Assembly (NCBI GenBank): GCA_050084515.1
Contig: CM114271.1
Span: 29,016,001-29,080,000 of the forward strand
Direction of reading: 5' to 3'
Length of the DNA stretch: 64,000 nucleotides
From: Blasia pusilla
Lineage: Eukaryota > Marchantiophyta > Marchantiopsida > Blasiales
The first letter of the stretch is position 1; every line of letters begins with the position of its first letter. A program made the translations under genes and the position numbers. The notes under the pieces were generated by a model. The model worked only from the letters and a program-made list of their open reading frames with translations, was not told the DNA's origin and did no database searches. Below are positions 23,922-36,500 of the stretch, in pieces.

Positions 23922-24406
23922 TGTCACATCTTATTTCGACGTAGGTAGAGTTCTATCGCGTCGACGGCATAGGGAGTCATCGGGCTGTTCCGATGTAACT
24001 TTGTCCCGAGATGTCGGATGAGGTTGGCGACAGGTGTGTTATGTCAGGAACGTCGTTTATGGCGATTTTCCTATTTTGGTTTTAGTCTGTCAGGTGAACC
24101 GTTGACCGAGTCAACGGTCATCCGGTAACTTATGCACGTAGGTTATCGTTGGTACGGCTATTTTTGGGGAAAGAGCCTTTTGGCTCTTCCCAAGGGTATA
24201 AGAGTGAGGAAGATGGCTTTCTCAAGCCATCTTTCTCATGTTGAGCCTTAGGAGCGCCTCTCTTGCATAGACGTGTGTGGGTGTGTAGGAGTTAGGGTGC
24301 TAGTGTCCGGATTCCCTCATGGTAGAGGATGGATGTGGTTTGATATGCCGATGTAGATTCATGAGTGGATTTTTAGGCCGGGTGAGCCATTTTTACTACT
24401 CTTGAG
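23922..24406 (+). repeat. Terminal repeat A1 of element 3
   Basis: Starts TGTCACATCTTATTTCGACG. Closely matches 28933-29415 and, with a deletion, 25579-26000. Similarity stops at CTACTCTTGA; no B segment follows. Contains AAGGGTATAAGAG, a TATA-like stretch. Confidence 0.8.
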
Positions 24407-24711
24407 TACTCTAGGAGGAGACGGCTTCTTATAAGCCAGGGTGGCGATCATGGACATGTGAGCCATCTACGAGTGTTGTTTGCACGGAGTAGTGGTGGTT
24501 GACCACGTGAGGATACGGTGACAATGCTGGCAGCATTCACAAGTACATGCGGAGGACATTCATGTAGCGGATAGTCCCACGGAGAGATATGTCAGGGTGG
24601 GTGTCTCTTCCCATGGTGCAGAGCTTCGTTATTGTTGTTGGGGATGAGCGTGGAGTGCAGACAAGCTTGTGAGGCAAGCGTGGAGCCGTGTCTATGTTTG
24701 GAGGAGGGTAC

Positions 24712-24780
24712 GAGAGTGTTAGATCTCTTTGAAGGGATCAACACAGTTTTGTGTGTAACAGTGTTGCGGAGATGACGGCA
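24712..24780 (+). pseudogene. Methyltransferase motif I relic in element 3
   Basis: Reads EGTRVLDLFEGINTVLCVTVLR in one frame (22 residues across the stretch, key core VLDLF-GI-T). The DNA matches the motif I region at 14411-14475 with one 2-base gap, mostly identical by eye, including GTGTTAGATCTCTTTG exactly. The match ends abruptly, which suggests an internal deletion fused motif I to the 3' untranslated region. Confidence 0.65.
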
Positions 24781-25189
24781 CTGATGGTGCTAGATATATA
24801 TAGGATAGGAGATCATGTCGGGGACATATGTGTGTGCTATCTGGAGTTAGGGGGACCCAACTGCCAACTAGGGGGGTGGTTGTGGGATCCCTTTCATGGT
24901 TGCAAAAAAATGAACAAGTCCTTCCTTAGGACGGACAAGTCCATGGACATGGGTTCCATGAGGTGGGACCCACACTTGTACTCCATGATGGAAGGTGAGG
25001 CAAGGATGAGTGGATTAATAAGGGAGGAGGTAGTGGAGTTAGAGGGAGGAAGAAACTGGGGATTATGGAACACGAAGGCAAGTAAGGGGACGGAGAAAGA
25101 AGGGAAATGTGGAGCCCATATGGACAAGTCCTTCCATAGGATGGACATAAGTCCACGAACACAAACTTTTTCCATATGCGATCTTGGTC

Positions 25190-25420
25190 CCTTTGTATAT
25201 GCGACGTACACAAGTTACCGGGCGATCGTTGACTTGGTCAATGGTTCATGTGCCAAACTAAAACTAACATAGGAAAATGGCCATAAACGACATTCCCGAC
25301 ACAATAGACATATCGCCAACCTCATCTGGTATCTCGGAATAAAGTTACACCCAAACAACCCGCTAACTCTCTATGTCGTCAACGTGATAGAACTCTACCT
25401 ACGTCAAAATAAGATGGCCC
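25190..25420 (-). repeat. Inverted partial A repeat inside element 3
   Basis: Reverse complement of the first half of A: ACGTCAAAATAAGATG at 25401-25416 matches the A start CATCTTATTTCGACGT, and further blocks match to the GTCAACGGTC region. Together with the forward A2 at 25579 it forms an imperfect inverted repeat with a spacer of about 160 bp. Confidence 0.7.
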
Positions 25421-25474
25421 AGACCTGAGAGTAGCTAGTGTGACGTCAGCCTCCACATCTTACCACGATGCTAG

Positions 25475-25574
25475 TTTATGTGTGGATCTACCCGTATGTT
25501 GGGAAAGATTGGTGTTGTGTGGTGTGTAGATGTGACAAGTGATGTGGGTTTTGTAGCGATATGTATGCGCACAA
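25475..25574 (+). repeat. Split direct repeat B1 of element 3
   Basis: Begins TTTATGTGTGGATCTACCCG, ends GCGCACAA. Matches the B part of the solo unit (29459-29560) and, with a deletion, 26044-26128. Confidence 0.75.
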
Positions 25575-25578
25575 TAAT

Positions 25579-26000
25579 TTTCATATCTTATTTTGAGGTA
25601 GGTAGAGTTCTATCGCGTCGTCGATGGCATAGAGAGTTAGTAAGTTGTTTGGGTGTAACTTCTTCTCGAGATGTCGGATGAGGTTGATGACAGTTATGTT
25701 GTGTCGGAAACGTTGTTTATGGAAAATTCCCTATTTTGGTTTTAGTCCGGTAACCTGATCACGCAGGTTACCGTTGGTAGGGCTATTTTTGGGGAAAGAG
25801 CAAGGAAGATAGCTTTCCCAAGCCATCTTTCTCATGTTGAGCCTTAGGAGCGCCTCTCTTGCATAGACCTGTGTGGGCGTGTAGGAGATAGGATGTTAGC
25901 ATCCGGATTCCCTCATAGTGGAGGGTGGATGTGGTTCGATATGCCGATGTAGATTCATGAGTGGAGTTTTAAGTCAAGTGAGCCATTTTTACTACTCTTG
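25579..26000 (+). repeat. Terminal repeat A2 of element 3
   Basis: Shortened copy of A1 (23922-24406) lacking a block around the GTCAACGGTC and CTCTTCCCAAGGG region. A linker of about 40 bp, shared with the solo unit, separates its end from B2. Confidence 0.75.
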
Positions 26001-26043
26001 ATTTTGTTGTGGGGTCTCGATGTATATGCGTAATTTTATTTTG

Positions 26044-26128
26044 TTTATGTGTGGATCTACGCGTACGTTGGGGTAGATTAATGTTGTGTGATGTGTAGAT
26101 ATGACTAGCGATGTGTATGCGGATGACA
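26044..26128 (+). repeat. Split direct repeat B2, right end of element 3
   Basis: TTTATGTGTGGATCTACGCG to GGATGACA, shortened by an internal deletion relative to B1. Copia sequence resumes at 26129. Confidence 0.7.
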
Positions 26129-26960
26129 ACCTACTTCTTGAAGTAAAATTTGCATAGTGACCCTTCATCCCATAGAAATTGCAAGATCCAAGGATCTTTT
26201 GTTATTCATCTCAACCAAATAATTTCCACCATCACCAACTTACCATTATGTTTAGGACTGATTCATAGTTGGCTAATTGAAGTGATATTGAGTGTATATG
26301 CCTCCATATCCTTGATATCCACCACACACGGAAGGTTCTACCACTATCTCTACCTTTGTTTGATCCGTGAAAAGCAAATAGAGCACTCTCTTGCGTAAAA
26401 GGTGAGCTATTGCTACTTACTAGATGCATCTCCTCTCTAATTAATGATGAAACTAACTCTTAGAAGGTTGGATATTTATCTCTTACGAAGATAGAGGTAT
26501 CAAAAAACTTGTAATCTTTTGGAAGACCTTGACGAGTGAACAAAATCATATCATCATCTTCTACAATCGCTCCAATGGTATTCAATGATCAATAATATGT
26601 ATGATACTCAAAACATAGTTAGTGATGTTTTGCGATCATTTTCTCACTTCGTTCAATTTTTATTTCAATTGAAGCTTTCTAGCCTTTGTAGGTGTCTTGA
26701 ACAGCTTCTCCTATGCGTCCAACCCCTCCAAAATATCAACATCTTACATCTGAAAGATTCTTGGCAGATTGATCATTATTGAGATGAAGTGGATTACTTG
26801 CCTTGCGTGTTTGTTCTAGGAATGAACATTCAAGTTTGTTGAACCATCTTTCAGTTTGGCTCCATCACTTGTAATAAACTCCCTTAATTCTTGATCCATG
26901 AGAAATTATTTCATGCAAAACTTCCACACATTATATTTCTCCTTAATATATAACTTCTTG
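26129..26960 (-). pseudogene. Copia gag (UBN2 type) fragment
   Basis: Minus strand reads GSTNLNVHS-NKHARQVIHF (about 26840-26910), VEDDDMILFTRQGLPKDYKF (about 26520-26580) and a degenerate zinc knuckle SCNFYGMKGHYANF near 26160-26200. The plus-strand copia gag at 59274-59867 reads nearly the same residues (VEDDDLILFTRQSLPRDYKS). Stops throughout. Confidence 0.7.
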
Positions 26961-27693
<733 letters not shown>

Positions 27694-27954
27694 CATCATG
27701 GAGAATAAAAATTTACAATTAGAGAGTAAGTGGGGGCTGATGCCTTCCTCAATATATAACTAAAGTTATACCAATTATGGTTAACTAACCCTAGTTAAAA
27801 TAATCGCACTTACCTAACTGACAAATATTAAACTTTCCTTCTTTGTGTAAGTACCAAATGGAGTATTTTGTGTGTTTGATAAGGTTGACTATAACTCAAT
27901 TTTTAGTATTGCATATACCCTCCTCAAAACCTCGTGTGGAACCAAGTTGATCCA

Positions 27955-28360
27955 TCACAACCGCGGACAATATGCTAGTGAATCCACATTCGATGCATCC
28001 AAAAACAGCGTTGACTCCTCACAATAAACCAAGGTGAATCCCGTTGGGTACAATGTTGCTCCACTAACTAAGATATGATACGTTTTGGCATCGACTACTA
28101 TGAACTCATTTGTCAGATGTCTTGGTTGAATCTTCAACACGACCTTATGTTGGGTTATAAACTACGTTGTACTCACTCCACCAAGGAGGTATGGATCCTA
28201 AATGGGCAACGCTCCACATTGGTCTTTGTCACATCCAATCCAGTAAATACCACCTTACCCAACATCAAGGGTTGCGCTCTTAAATCCAATAAGACATATT
28301 GTAGAAAAAACACTCTACAACCTAGACTAAAAAAAATGGAAGATCTCTCCACGGTTATGT
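27955..28360 (-). pseudogene. Ty3/gypsy protease and linker relic
   Basis: Minus strand reads YVLLDLRAQPLMLGKVVF, counterpart of VLLDSGAQPLMLGKAA at 13555-13605, with the active-site DSGA changed to DLRA. VERCPFRIHTSL matches LEPCPF-IQTSL, and TYHILVSGATLYPTGF matches SYDVLVGGAVLYPMGF. A fourth member of the family in the window, inverted and dead. Confidence 0.7.
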
Positions 28361-28928
28361 AGCAAAACAATACTCGACGACACCTTTGGAAAACTCTATC
28401 ATTGGCGTAGCGAGCATCTTTGCCATTCTAGCAATTGTAACTTGCCATGACTTTGAGGTGGACATTTCGAGTATAGGCTCTAAGGGAGCTTCCACCACCT
28501 CCTCTACAACTGCCTCTGAATACGAGGCAATAACACCATCTCCATCCTTTCATAACAGATCGGCCGACCTGAACATCTTAGTGGGCAAATGTCTCAATAT
28601 CACAACATTGGAAGCCAAAACCACAAGATACTATAAATGATAGTGGTTGCCCTGAAAATAATACTCAACATGAGCTCTTCTTAAGCATTAGCAATAGGAG
28701 TCTTTGCACTTGCTTCTCCCATTGCTTGTCGTGCTTACACATGAACGACACTCGACTTGCGAGAACTCTAATTAAGACCCGTCAATGGAATTCTCATCAC
28801 CTCGAAGATTGTAAAGGACTAAGAAAGCTTCGTCTATTTCCTAGCCTCCCCCATATGTGGATCCAACTTCACGACTGTTTCACGTGGAATGACATCGAAA
28901 ACCTCGATCTATATAGCCCTGCATATCC
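28361..28928. other. Unassigned stretch upstream of the solo repeat
   Basis: On the minus strand this would be the region before the protease of the relic at 27955-28360, but I recognise no gag. An 84-residue plus-strand frame (28386-28640) has no recognisable domain. Confidence 0.35.
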
Positions 28929-28932
28929 TCCT
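28929..28932. repeat. Target-site duplication of solo unit, left (TCCT)
   Basis: TCCT directly before 28933 and TCCT directly after 29560 (29561-29564). Confidence 0.6.
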
Positions 28933-29560
28933 TTTCACATCTTATTTCGACGTAGGTAGAGTTCTATCGCATCGACGGCATAGAGATTCACCGGGTTGTT
29001 CTGGTGTAACTTCGTCCCGAGATGTCGGATGAAGTTGGCGATAGGTGTGTTGAGTCGGGAACCTCGTTTATGGCGATTTTCCTATTTTGGTTTTAGTCTG
29101 TCAGGTGAACCGTTGACAGAGTCAACGGTCATCCGATAACCTATGCACGTAGGTTACGGTTGGTAGGGCTATTTTTGGGAGAAGAGCCTTTTGGCTCTTC
29201 CCAAGGGTATAAGAGTGAGGAAGATGGCTTTCCCAAGCCATCTTTCTCATGTTGAGCCTTAGGAGCGCCTCTCTTGCATAGACGTGTGTGGGTGTGTAGG
29301 AGTTAGGGTGCTAGTGTCCGGATTCCCTCATAGTAGAGGGTGGATGTGGTTTGATATGCCGATGTAGATTCATGAGTGAAGTTTTAGGCTGGGTGAGTCA
29401 TTTTTACTACTCTTGATTATTGTTATGGGATCCTAGTGTATATACGTGAGTATGTTCATTTATGTGTGGATCTACCCGTATGTTGGGGGAGATCGGAGTC
29501 GTGTGGTGTGTAGATGTGACCAGCGATGTGGGTTGTGTAGCAATATGTATGCGCACGACA
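28933..29560 (+). mobile_element. Solo A-B terminal unit of the Ty3/gypsy family
   Basis: 628 bp: A part (28933-29415) closely similar to 23922-24406, a linker of about 40 bp, then B (29459-29560) ending GCGCACGACA. No B precedes A, and TCCT flanks both ends. This is what recombination between A1 and A2 of an A1...B1-A2-B2 element would leave. The first bases TTTCACATC differ from TGTCACATC by one base. Confidence 0.8.
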
Positions 29561-29564
29561 TCCT

Positions 29565-30700
29565 AGATATCCTTGTGCATATCCAACCAAGATCCTCCAT
29601 TTCCTTGGGTGCTCCATATGAGGTCGATGCCACCAAGGTTGCACATGGACAAAGTCCGTTGTCGTGTCGAGAATCTTTCTTCGAGCAAGGGCGGGCCTTC
29701 TAGCTGCGGTAGATGCGGTCGATGCAAGGTGAACTCTCTAATAAGTTCTCCTTTTTCAATACAAAATTATGATGTACACTCTCCATTCTCTCACGACAGG
29801 TATCACAAATGGAAGTGCCGAGGCGATAACTTCTTCGTAACATCGGATCCCGAAATTCCTGACTATAAAATCCCTATAAACTATTTTACGTTTGTACACG
29901 AGAAAGATAGCACAACTAGTGTTAAACCCTACTTGATCAGGCCTATTGACATCCATGGATCGCTATATAAGGACATACAAAGTACAATCCCATGTCCTTC
30001 CATATGTGACGATAGGAAGAATCACCGAAGTTGGAGATTGCATGACCTGGTTCATGAACGCCTCCCCAAAGTGATAAACTAAATAGCGAGTGAACCAGTG
30101 CCTATCTACAAAGAGTACCTTGACATGGTAAGGATTGAGAAAGGAAAGTCGGGCATAGCTCGTGCTCCACCCCTATCCATGCTTGACAGACATTCTCTAC
30201 TCTCCTCAAGAATGGGTTTGGCGGAGTTATTCTCCCAAGGGGTAATCCACTCTCATTGGGAAAGTAACAAGCCAAAACATCCGCTATTTTAGTATGACTA
30301 AACTCCTCTCGGTGACAAACCTCTCATCCCCCCACACACACACACCACACTCTAGAAACCTCTCGAAGAATAGACCATGATCAAGTTACTCTCCCAAGAG
30401 GGGTGATCCACTCTCATTGGAAGAACAAGCAATCCCAAAGCCATACACTCAAGAGAGACACTAGAGACTCAAGATGTGGAATAGAAGGTGATGAACCCTT
30501 GAAGGTCCCTCCTCTTTATATACTCACAAGGGATCCACAAGAGTACGAAATAGAGCTTATCTTATCTTGTGCCACATGGCTTCCTCTCAAGGCTTAGCCA
30601 ATCACATTTTGACACAAGTAGATTTCCTCTTATCTCTTCAAAAATATCCTCTTTTACCCACATGATATTTTCCAAATTACCCCAACTAACCTAGCCACCA
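29565..30700 (+). other. Unassigned region with an open frame of 169 residues
   Basis: An open stretch 29573-30082 (initial ATG at 29546 region not certain) continues in pieces to 30292. It contains Cys-rich SCGRCGRCK and no domain I know. An imperfect direct repeat, TTATTCTCCCAAGGGGTAAT then CCACTCTCATTGG at 30225-30260 and TTACTCTCCCAAGAGGGG then TGATCCACTCTCATTGG at 30385-30422, lies nearby. It may be decayed transposon sequence. Confidence 0.3.
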
Positions 30701-33208
30701 ACCAAGACTACTTTTACTTTTCATTAAAGCAACTACTTTACTTTTATAAAGTCATCTTTTATTTATTACCTCATTTTCTTAAAGTTGGGCCCGCATAAAA
30801 GAGACACCATAAAGAGGTTTAAACATAAGAATCTCCCTTTTCTAAGCCAATTTACTTAATACTAATGAAACTCTATCTAACACTTAATGACGAAGGAGTT
30901 TACACACTGGTTGATTTTACTATACGACACCGTGACCGCAAACTTATGTCTTTCCTAGGGAAAGACATGTCCGTGCAGGCTCGATATGGTCTTGGCGAGG
31001 GCTTGTAGCGTGCAGATCCGTTTGATCCCTTCCTACACCTGTTCGTGCATCCCAAGCCCTCGCGGGGGACTGGGGTACAAAGAAAACCCAAGTGGGGGAT
31101 TGTTGGGCGTGGGACAGACAAGTTTGCTTCCATGCAATCTTGGATGCCATTGGGCATCTAGTAATCTCAACGCCATCACGGCAATCTAGATTATCTATTG
31201 TTGTAACTACTCTATCTTAGCAGCCATCCCAACTTCACGCCTAGAGCCCCCCTTGACTTATTTAGTTTGGGGACCTTTACCTCTTCCACGAGCATATCCC
31301 CCTCTCCGGTGGACGTATCCAACTCATCATCCTACTACGGGACCACCTAGTACATTACTTATAGCCTTAGGTTTGGATGTAACTTACAACTTGGGCTACG
31401 TTTGGATTGAGTGCCAAATAGGACACCAAAGTGAGGTGTCAGCATTTAGTTACATAACATAAAATGAAATTTATGATTTCCAAACAAAGAAAGAGGGAAT
31501 AATTTTTTTAGTTATGATATTCGGTGTATTAGTAGATGGTGAAGGGGATGTGAGCTTGTTTTAAATAAGAGGATTAAATTTATTTATGAAATGAATGGTT
31601 ATCAAATGAAGAAAAAGAAGAAATCCAAAAGGGAAGAAATTAAATTTAAAATCAAGAAGAGGAGGAATAAAAAGGGGAAGAGGATTGAAATAAGATATCA
31701 AAATATTATGGCTGTTAATCAAATCTCGTAATAAACTCTACATATAAAATATTTCAACTCTATTTAATTTTACCCTATATTAAGCTAAAAATTAATGGAA
31801 AAGAGGTTTTGGTAATTCTATTTATTTTAAGAATATACGTAAATTCTGTAAATTTTTATCAATTGTTATGAATTTTGTAAGTCTCCCTTAGTTTTTATTT
31901 ATTTCAAATTAAACATATTTCTAAATATTTTTGTAAAAAAATCGTGAAATTTTTTTATTTAAATTTTCGTTTCCAGTTCAATTTTCATTTTTTTAAAAGT
32001 GCAAGGATAACAAGAGAAGAGTGGAAAATTAATCATTCTTCAAAGCGATTTGAAGATTTAAATTTTTAAAATTTGGTTGTGAGGGATTTCTAGACCATAT
32101 TCTAAAAAAAGGAATGGAAAATATATTTTTATATTTTATTAATTGAGATATGGAGGTTGAAAAAATCTAATTTCCATATGAGTTAATAAGAAAATAAACA
32201 TGACATTTTAAAAAATGAAATAAAAAATTAATGATTATTAATATAGTTATATTTAAACATAAATTTATTTCGATATCAAAATTTATAAATTCAACCTGTA
32301 TCTTTATGGTTTCATTATCTATATTAATAAGAGAGGATGGGGTGAGAGAAACCCCTTGTGATGTTGACACATGTCCTTTCAAATCTCTTTTGCTTTTGAT
32401 ACTTGTCAAATTTGAAAAGTAGTTAAATTAAGATGACCAAATATTTTAGGGATGAAAACAATTTCATCTCACTCATGCATAGCAAGGGCATCATACTAGT
32501 ATTTTCTATTTGTGGGATTTCTCATTTCCAACAAATTACTAGTACTAACTTTTTGAGGAAGAAGAGACGATCACGCAGAAAAATTAAATACCCACTAAAT
32601 ATTCTTTTTGAAATGGAATTATTTAAGAACTAGTATAAATCCAATGCAATGCATAAATTAAATTATCTTTCATATTTAATTTCTAAATTTTTCAGATATT
32701 ATTTTAAGTTTAATTCTGAACAATTCCATGACTCATAGTAAGAATAATTTTATTCACTGCAAAAGTAAAAAATATCAAATTAGTAAAATGAAAGAGCACT
32801 TTCCAATAATATTATAGAAAAGAAGTTTTATTTAAAAAATTAACAATTTTTCATGCAATTCCAAACCTCATGCACAAGTAAATTTTTAACCGCTCTTATG
32901 GATACGTCGAAGTGTGTTAGGGCCATTCAACTACGGACTTCTAAGTCTCTCGAGAGTTTTGGTTACGGCGAATCCCGTCCAAAGAAACATGTCCCTAAAT
33001 AGTTGTGCCATTTTTGTAAATGGAGATTGTACACGGAAATAAATTTCTATGATATCAATAATAAATAGGATTGTAAAAGAGAGTGCCTTCTTGGTTTGTA
33101 GACACCTCTATACTTAACACAGAAAAAAACGTTTCTCTTTATCAGATAAAATTTTAAAAAATTTGTGCGCATCGTACGAAATTCTATAAAAAAAACTCTT
33201 CAAATTCT
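30701..33208. other. AT-rich region, possible copia 3' end near 31090
   Basis: AAGTGGGGGAT followed by TGTTGGGCGTGGG (about 31089-31112) looks like a copia polypurine tract next to an LTR start, but no second LTR is visible. The rest (31440-33200) is very AT-rich. An inverted copy of the dispersed repeat lies at 33070-33115. No gene recognised. Confidence 0.35.
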
Positions 33209-33217
33209 TATTTTACT
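33209..33217. repeat. MULE target-site duplication, left (TATTTTACT)
   Basis: TATTTTACT directly precedes the CAGGTATTTG terminus; an exact TATTTTACT directly follows the opposite terminus at 46986-46994. Nine bp is the standard Mutator-superfamily duplication length. Confidence 0.95.
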
Positions 33218-33294
33218 CAGGTATTTGCTTAAGTGGTATTTGCCCTACTTATGTTGCTTAAGTGGTCCCCCTACGAAATCTCTTGCTTGAGTGG
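33218..33294 (+). repeat. MULE terminal inverted repeat, left
   Basis: Pairs with 46908-46985. A 19-bp outer block is identical, then 5 versus 6 differing bases, then 24 identical, then 29 with one mismatch. Within the arm the decamer GCTTAAGTGG occurs twice and GCTTGAGTGG once. Short for a TIR-MULE. Confidence 0.93.
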
Positions 33295-33526
33295 CCCCTA
33301 TGAACTGCCACGTCAGAGTTCCCACCGGTTGGTAGAAATGTTCTTTCTACGTAGTTACTGTAGCCCAAAAGTTTTGGATATAGGAACAATCCCGAGTTAG
33401 GGTTTGTCACTTTCGAGTTAGGACTGTTGATCATGCAAATCGTGATCAACACTCGTACTTACACTCTCAAGCACATGTTAATTTGTTTACTAATCAGTGT
33501 TTATTGTTCATAAGCTTGATTAGAGA

Positions 33527-36500
33527 ATGGATGGTGTGAAGCTACCCAAACATCCTGACCTCTCGTATACTGATGACGATTTTCCAGACTTGAGCAGACA
33601 ACATTTTCCTCTGGATGACAATGGATTTTTTGGTTCTAGTCGCAAAGACCAAAACTATGGATCTTATGAACGAAGGCCATCATCACTAGAGTCATCGGCT
33701 GCTTTCGAGTTATGGCGAGCCTCCACGTCCAAGAATGATCCCTGTCTCGAAGGGTTCAGCTTGGAAGAAGGTAAGATGACGCCGGGTTTAGTGGGCGTCA
33801 AAATAGCCGCCGAGATGGATACTCGATCCAGAAATGATGATTATTGTCGCAATAGCCGCCACCATAATCGAAATAGCCGCCGTTTTAGATTATTCGTTTC
33901 CTGAGAGGTGATCCTACTCAGAATAGCCGGAAAAATATCCGCCGTTGTAGTTATTTTGATTTCCTGAGATCTAAGCCTCCTCACACTATAGCCGCCGAAT
34001 TAGCTTCCGTGGTAGTTTTGTAGTTTTCCTTAGAGGGTCGCCTTCTCAAAATAGCGTCCGAATTAGCCGCCGTTGTAGTATTTTTGTTGTCTTGAGAGTT
34101 GAGCCTAGTCATAAGAGTGGTCGACTTAGCCGCATTTGTAATTGATTTCCTTTCTTGAGAGCTTAGCCTACTGAGAATAACCACCGAAATAGCCGCCGTT
34201 GTTGTTGTTTTGTTTTCATGAGAGGCGAGCCAACTCAGAATAGCCGCTAAGTCACCGAATTAGCCACCGTTGAAGATGTCTAACTTTCCCTAGAGGTGAG
34301 CCAACTCTGAATAGCCGCCGAATTATCCGCCGTTGTAGTTGTTTTGGTTTCGGGAGATATTGGGCTACTTAGAGTAGCCTCCGAAATAGCCGCCGTTGTA
34401 GTAATTTTGTTCTCTTCAAAGGTGAGGCTACTCAGAGTATCCTCCGTTGTAGTTGTTCGTACTCTTGATAGGTGAGCCTACTCAAAGTAGTTGCCGTTGC
34501 AGTAAGAGGTGATAGTACTCAGAATAGCTGCCTAAATAGCAGCCATTGCAGTTGTTTTGTACTCCTGAAAGGTCAGCCTACTCTGAATAGCCGCCGTTGC
34601 AATTGTTTTGTACTTCTTAGAGGTTAGCCTACTCACAATAGCCGCCGTAGTGGATATTTGGATGACATAATGTAAGTTTTCATTTACGATTTGTATCGGC
34701 GTGGCGTAGTCATCAGCCGCTGTGAAAGTTAGATTCATTAACAACCCTGGGTCATCATGTGCAGTAAGGAGGCATGCCGAGCGGATACAATTGAAGCAAG
34801 TGTTCCACAGCTTCGATGAGTTTGAGTTTTCACTAGATTGTTGGTGCTCGCTGAATTATAGAGCAAAGCATTGCGCACGCAACAAGAAATGGTATCGGCT
34901 TAGAATATGTAGATTTGGCGCAAAGATCAGAGGCAAAGGCCTTCCTATTTTCAATGAGAACAAACCCTCTAGCGGTTCGAAGACTTCAAGAAATGGACCG
35001 TATCCTAAGAGGGAGGATACTCTTGTGAAGAAATGTAGTTTTGTATGCCATGGTATTAACAACATGTCCGACACCGTAGGATTGGAGGAAAATATTCAGG
35101 AATATTCAACGGTTGCTAATCACAGTGGAAAAAAGTCGCACGATGTTAGGGAGAGGTCGGCGAACAATAGCACGGCGGTTTATGTCAACGAAGTTGCAGT
35201 TAATGTGTGTGGATCCTCTGTTGGAGATATTGGGGGACATAGTGTAGAATTTCAAGACCCACGTATCTCGAGGCTTGCATGTGGAATGGGGGTCCCGTGG
35301 AGACCTCAACATAGTAAGAGGCCTAACCAGCCAATTTTCAAGAATTCTTTCTCAGAACCTAGCGTAAGCTTAGACGTTCCCACGGAGAAAAGGAGAAAGA
35401 GTGGTGAAGCGAGAGTCCCCACCGCCAGGAATGGGGCATGTGGTCAATTTGCTAGGTACATACTTTCAAGGAAGGAGAATGGTACATCATGTAAAGATGA
35501 AGTTTGCGAGTGGAGGGTCCGTTGCCAACGGCATAAAAGTACATGCCTATGTGAGATAACGGTGTGTAATTTGAAACACACTTGCATTCACGGGCACATT
35601 CATACATGGAGGGGTCCTACCCACAAGGCAAAGTGGTTATCAATGGTATTAGCAGATAGGGTTGTAAACCAACCAAGCATCCTTGTAGGTAGCCTTGTAG
35701 AAGTCCTTGCGCAGACGTACAAGAAGCGAACAACTTACTTTCCTGCATGGAGATGCAAAGAAATATATCGGGATTGGATGAATAGAGGTGAACGAGTAGG
35801 TTTCCATTTGATTCCTTCTTTCATACAGGCAGTAAAGGAAGCCGACCCCTTTGCCACCTCCGCTTGGGATGTTTGGAATTTAGAATCTGCCATCGTCAAG
35901 AGGCTATTTATTTGTCCATCTGCCATGAAGAACATCATTCCTTATGTGCAAAAGGTAGTTGGCTTGGATGCATGCCATACAAAGAATAGGAAGTATCCCA
36001 TGCAGATTTTCATTGCGTCCATGTTGGATGGAAATGCCAATACGATAATTTTGGCATTTGGCATATCTCCTCTGGAGAACAATGAGGAATGGGAATGGTT
36101 TTGTGCACATCTGAAGAAAGCCATCCCAGCTTTAGATGATCCCAGAATTGTTATTGTTTCAAATAGACAAAAGAGCCTTTTACACGCCGTGCGTATAATA
36201 ATCCCCCAAAATATACATAGCATGTGTGGCCAACATTTGAGACAAAATGTTCGAACACGGTATGGAAAAGTTGTCGAAGGATTTTTCATTGCCCGCCTTT
36301 ACGCCATGACCTGGGAGAAGTAAGCAAACTATCCATTTCATTCTTCCTTACATTTTGCATATGGGAGTCTTGCATATTCAGTGAGGTGGAATATTGCATA
36401 GGCTGCGACTATTTTGGACTGCTCTTCTCTATAGGACGGCGGCTATTCACAGTAAAGACGATTGCTATTCCCTAAAGGACAATGGATAGTCACTGTTAGG

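Larger units (their letters stand above)
23922..26128 (+). mobile_element. Ty3/gypsy element 3, internally deleted
   Basis: 2.2-kb derivative of the same superfamily. A1 23922-24406, short leader, a methyltransferase motif I relic (about 24712-24780) joined directly to 3' untranslated sequence like that near 2080-2150. Then an inverted partial A copy (25190-25420), B1 25475-25574, A2 25579-26000, B2 26044-26128. Non-autonomous. Inserted in the copia gag with a 4-bp target duplication. Confidence 0.75.
22860..26960 (-). mobile_element. Ty1/copia element remains, minus strand, split by element 3
   Basis: Minus-strand order from 26960 down: gag of UBN2 type, degenerate zinc knuckle, then after the insertion 26128-23922, integrase and the pre-RT junction. 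The two halves join cleanly when the insertion is removed. The RT and RNase H end is missing beyond 22860, so this is a truncated, decayed copy. No LTRs recognised. Confidence 0.7.

Noticed and set aside
33771-33904. Extension of MULE exon 1 to the stop at 33902-33904
   Set aside because: The part after 33770 is made of GCGGCTA-core repeat units and a good donor with a phase-matching acceptor at 34764 exists.
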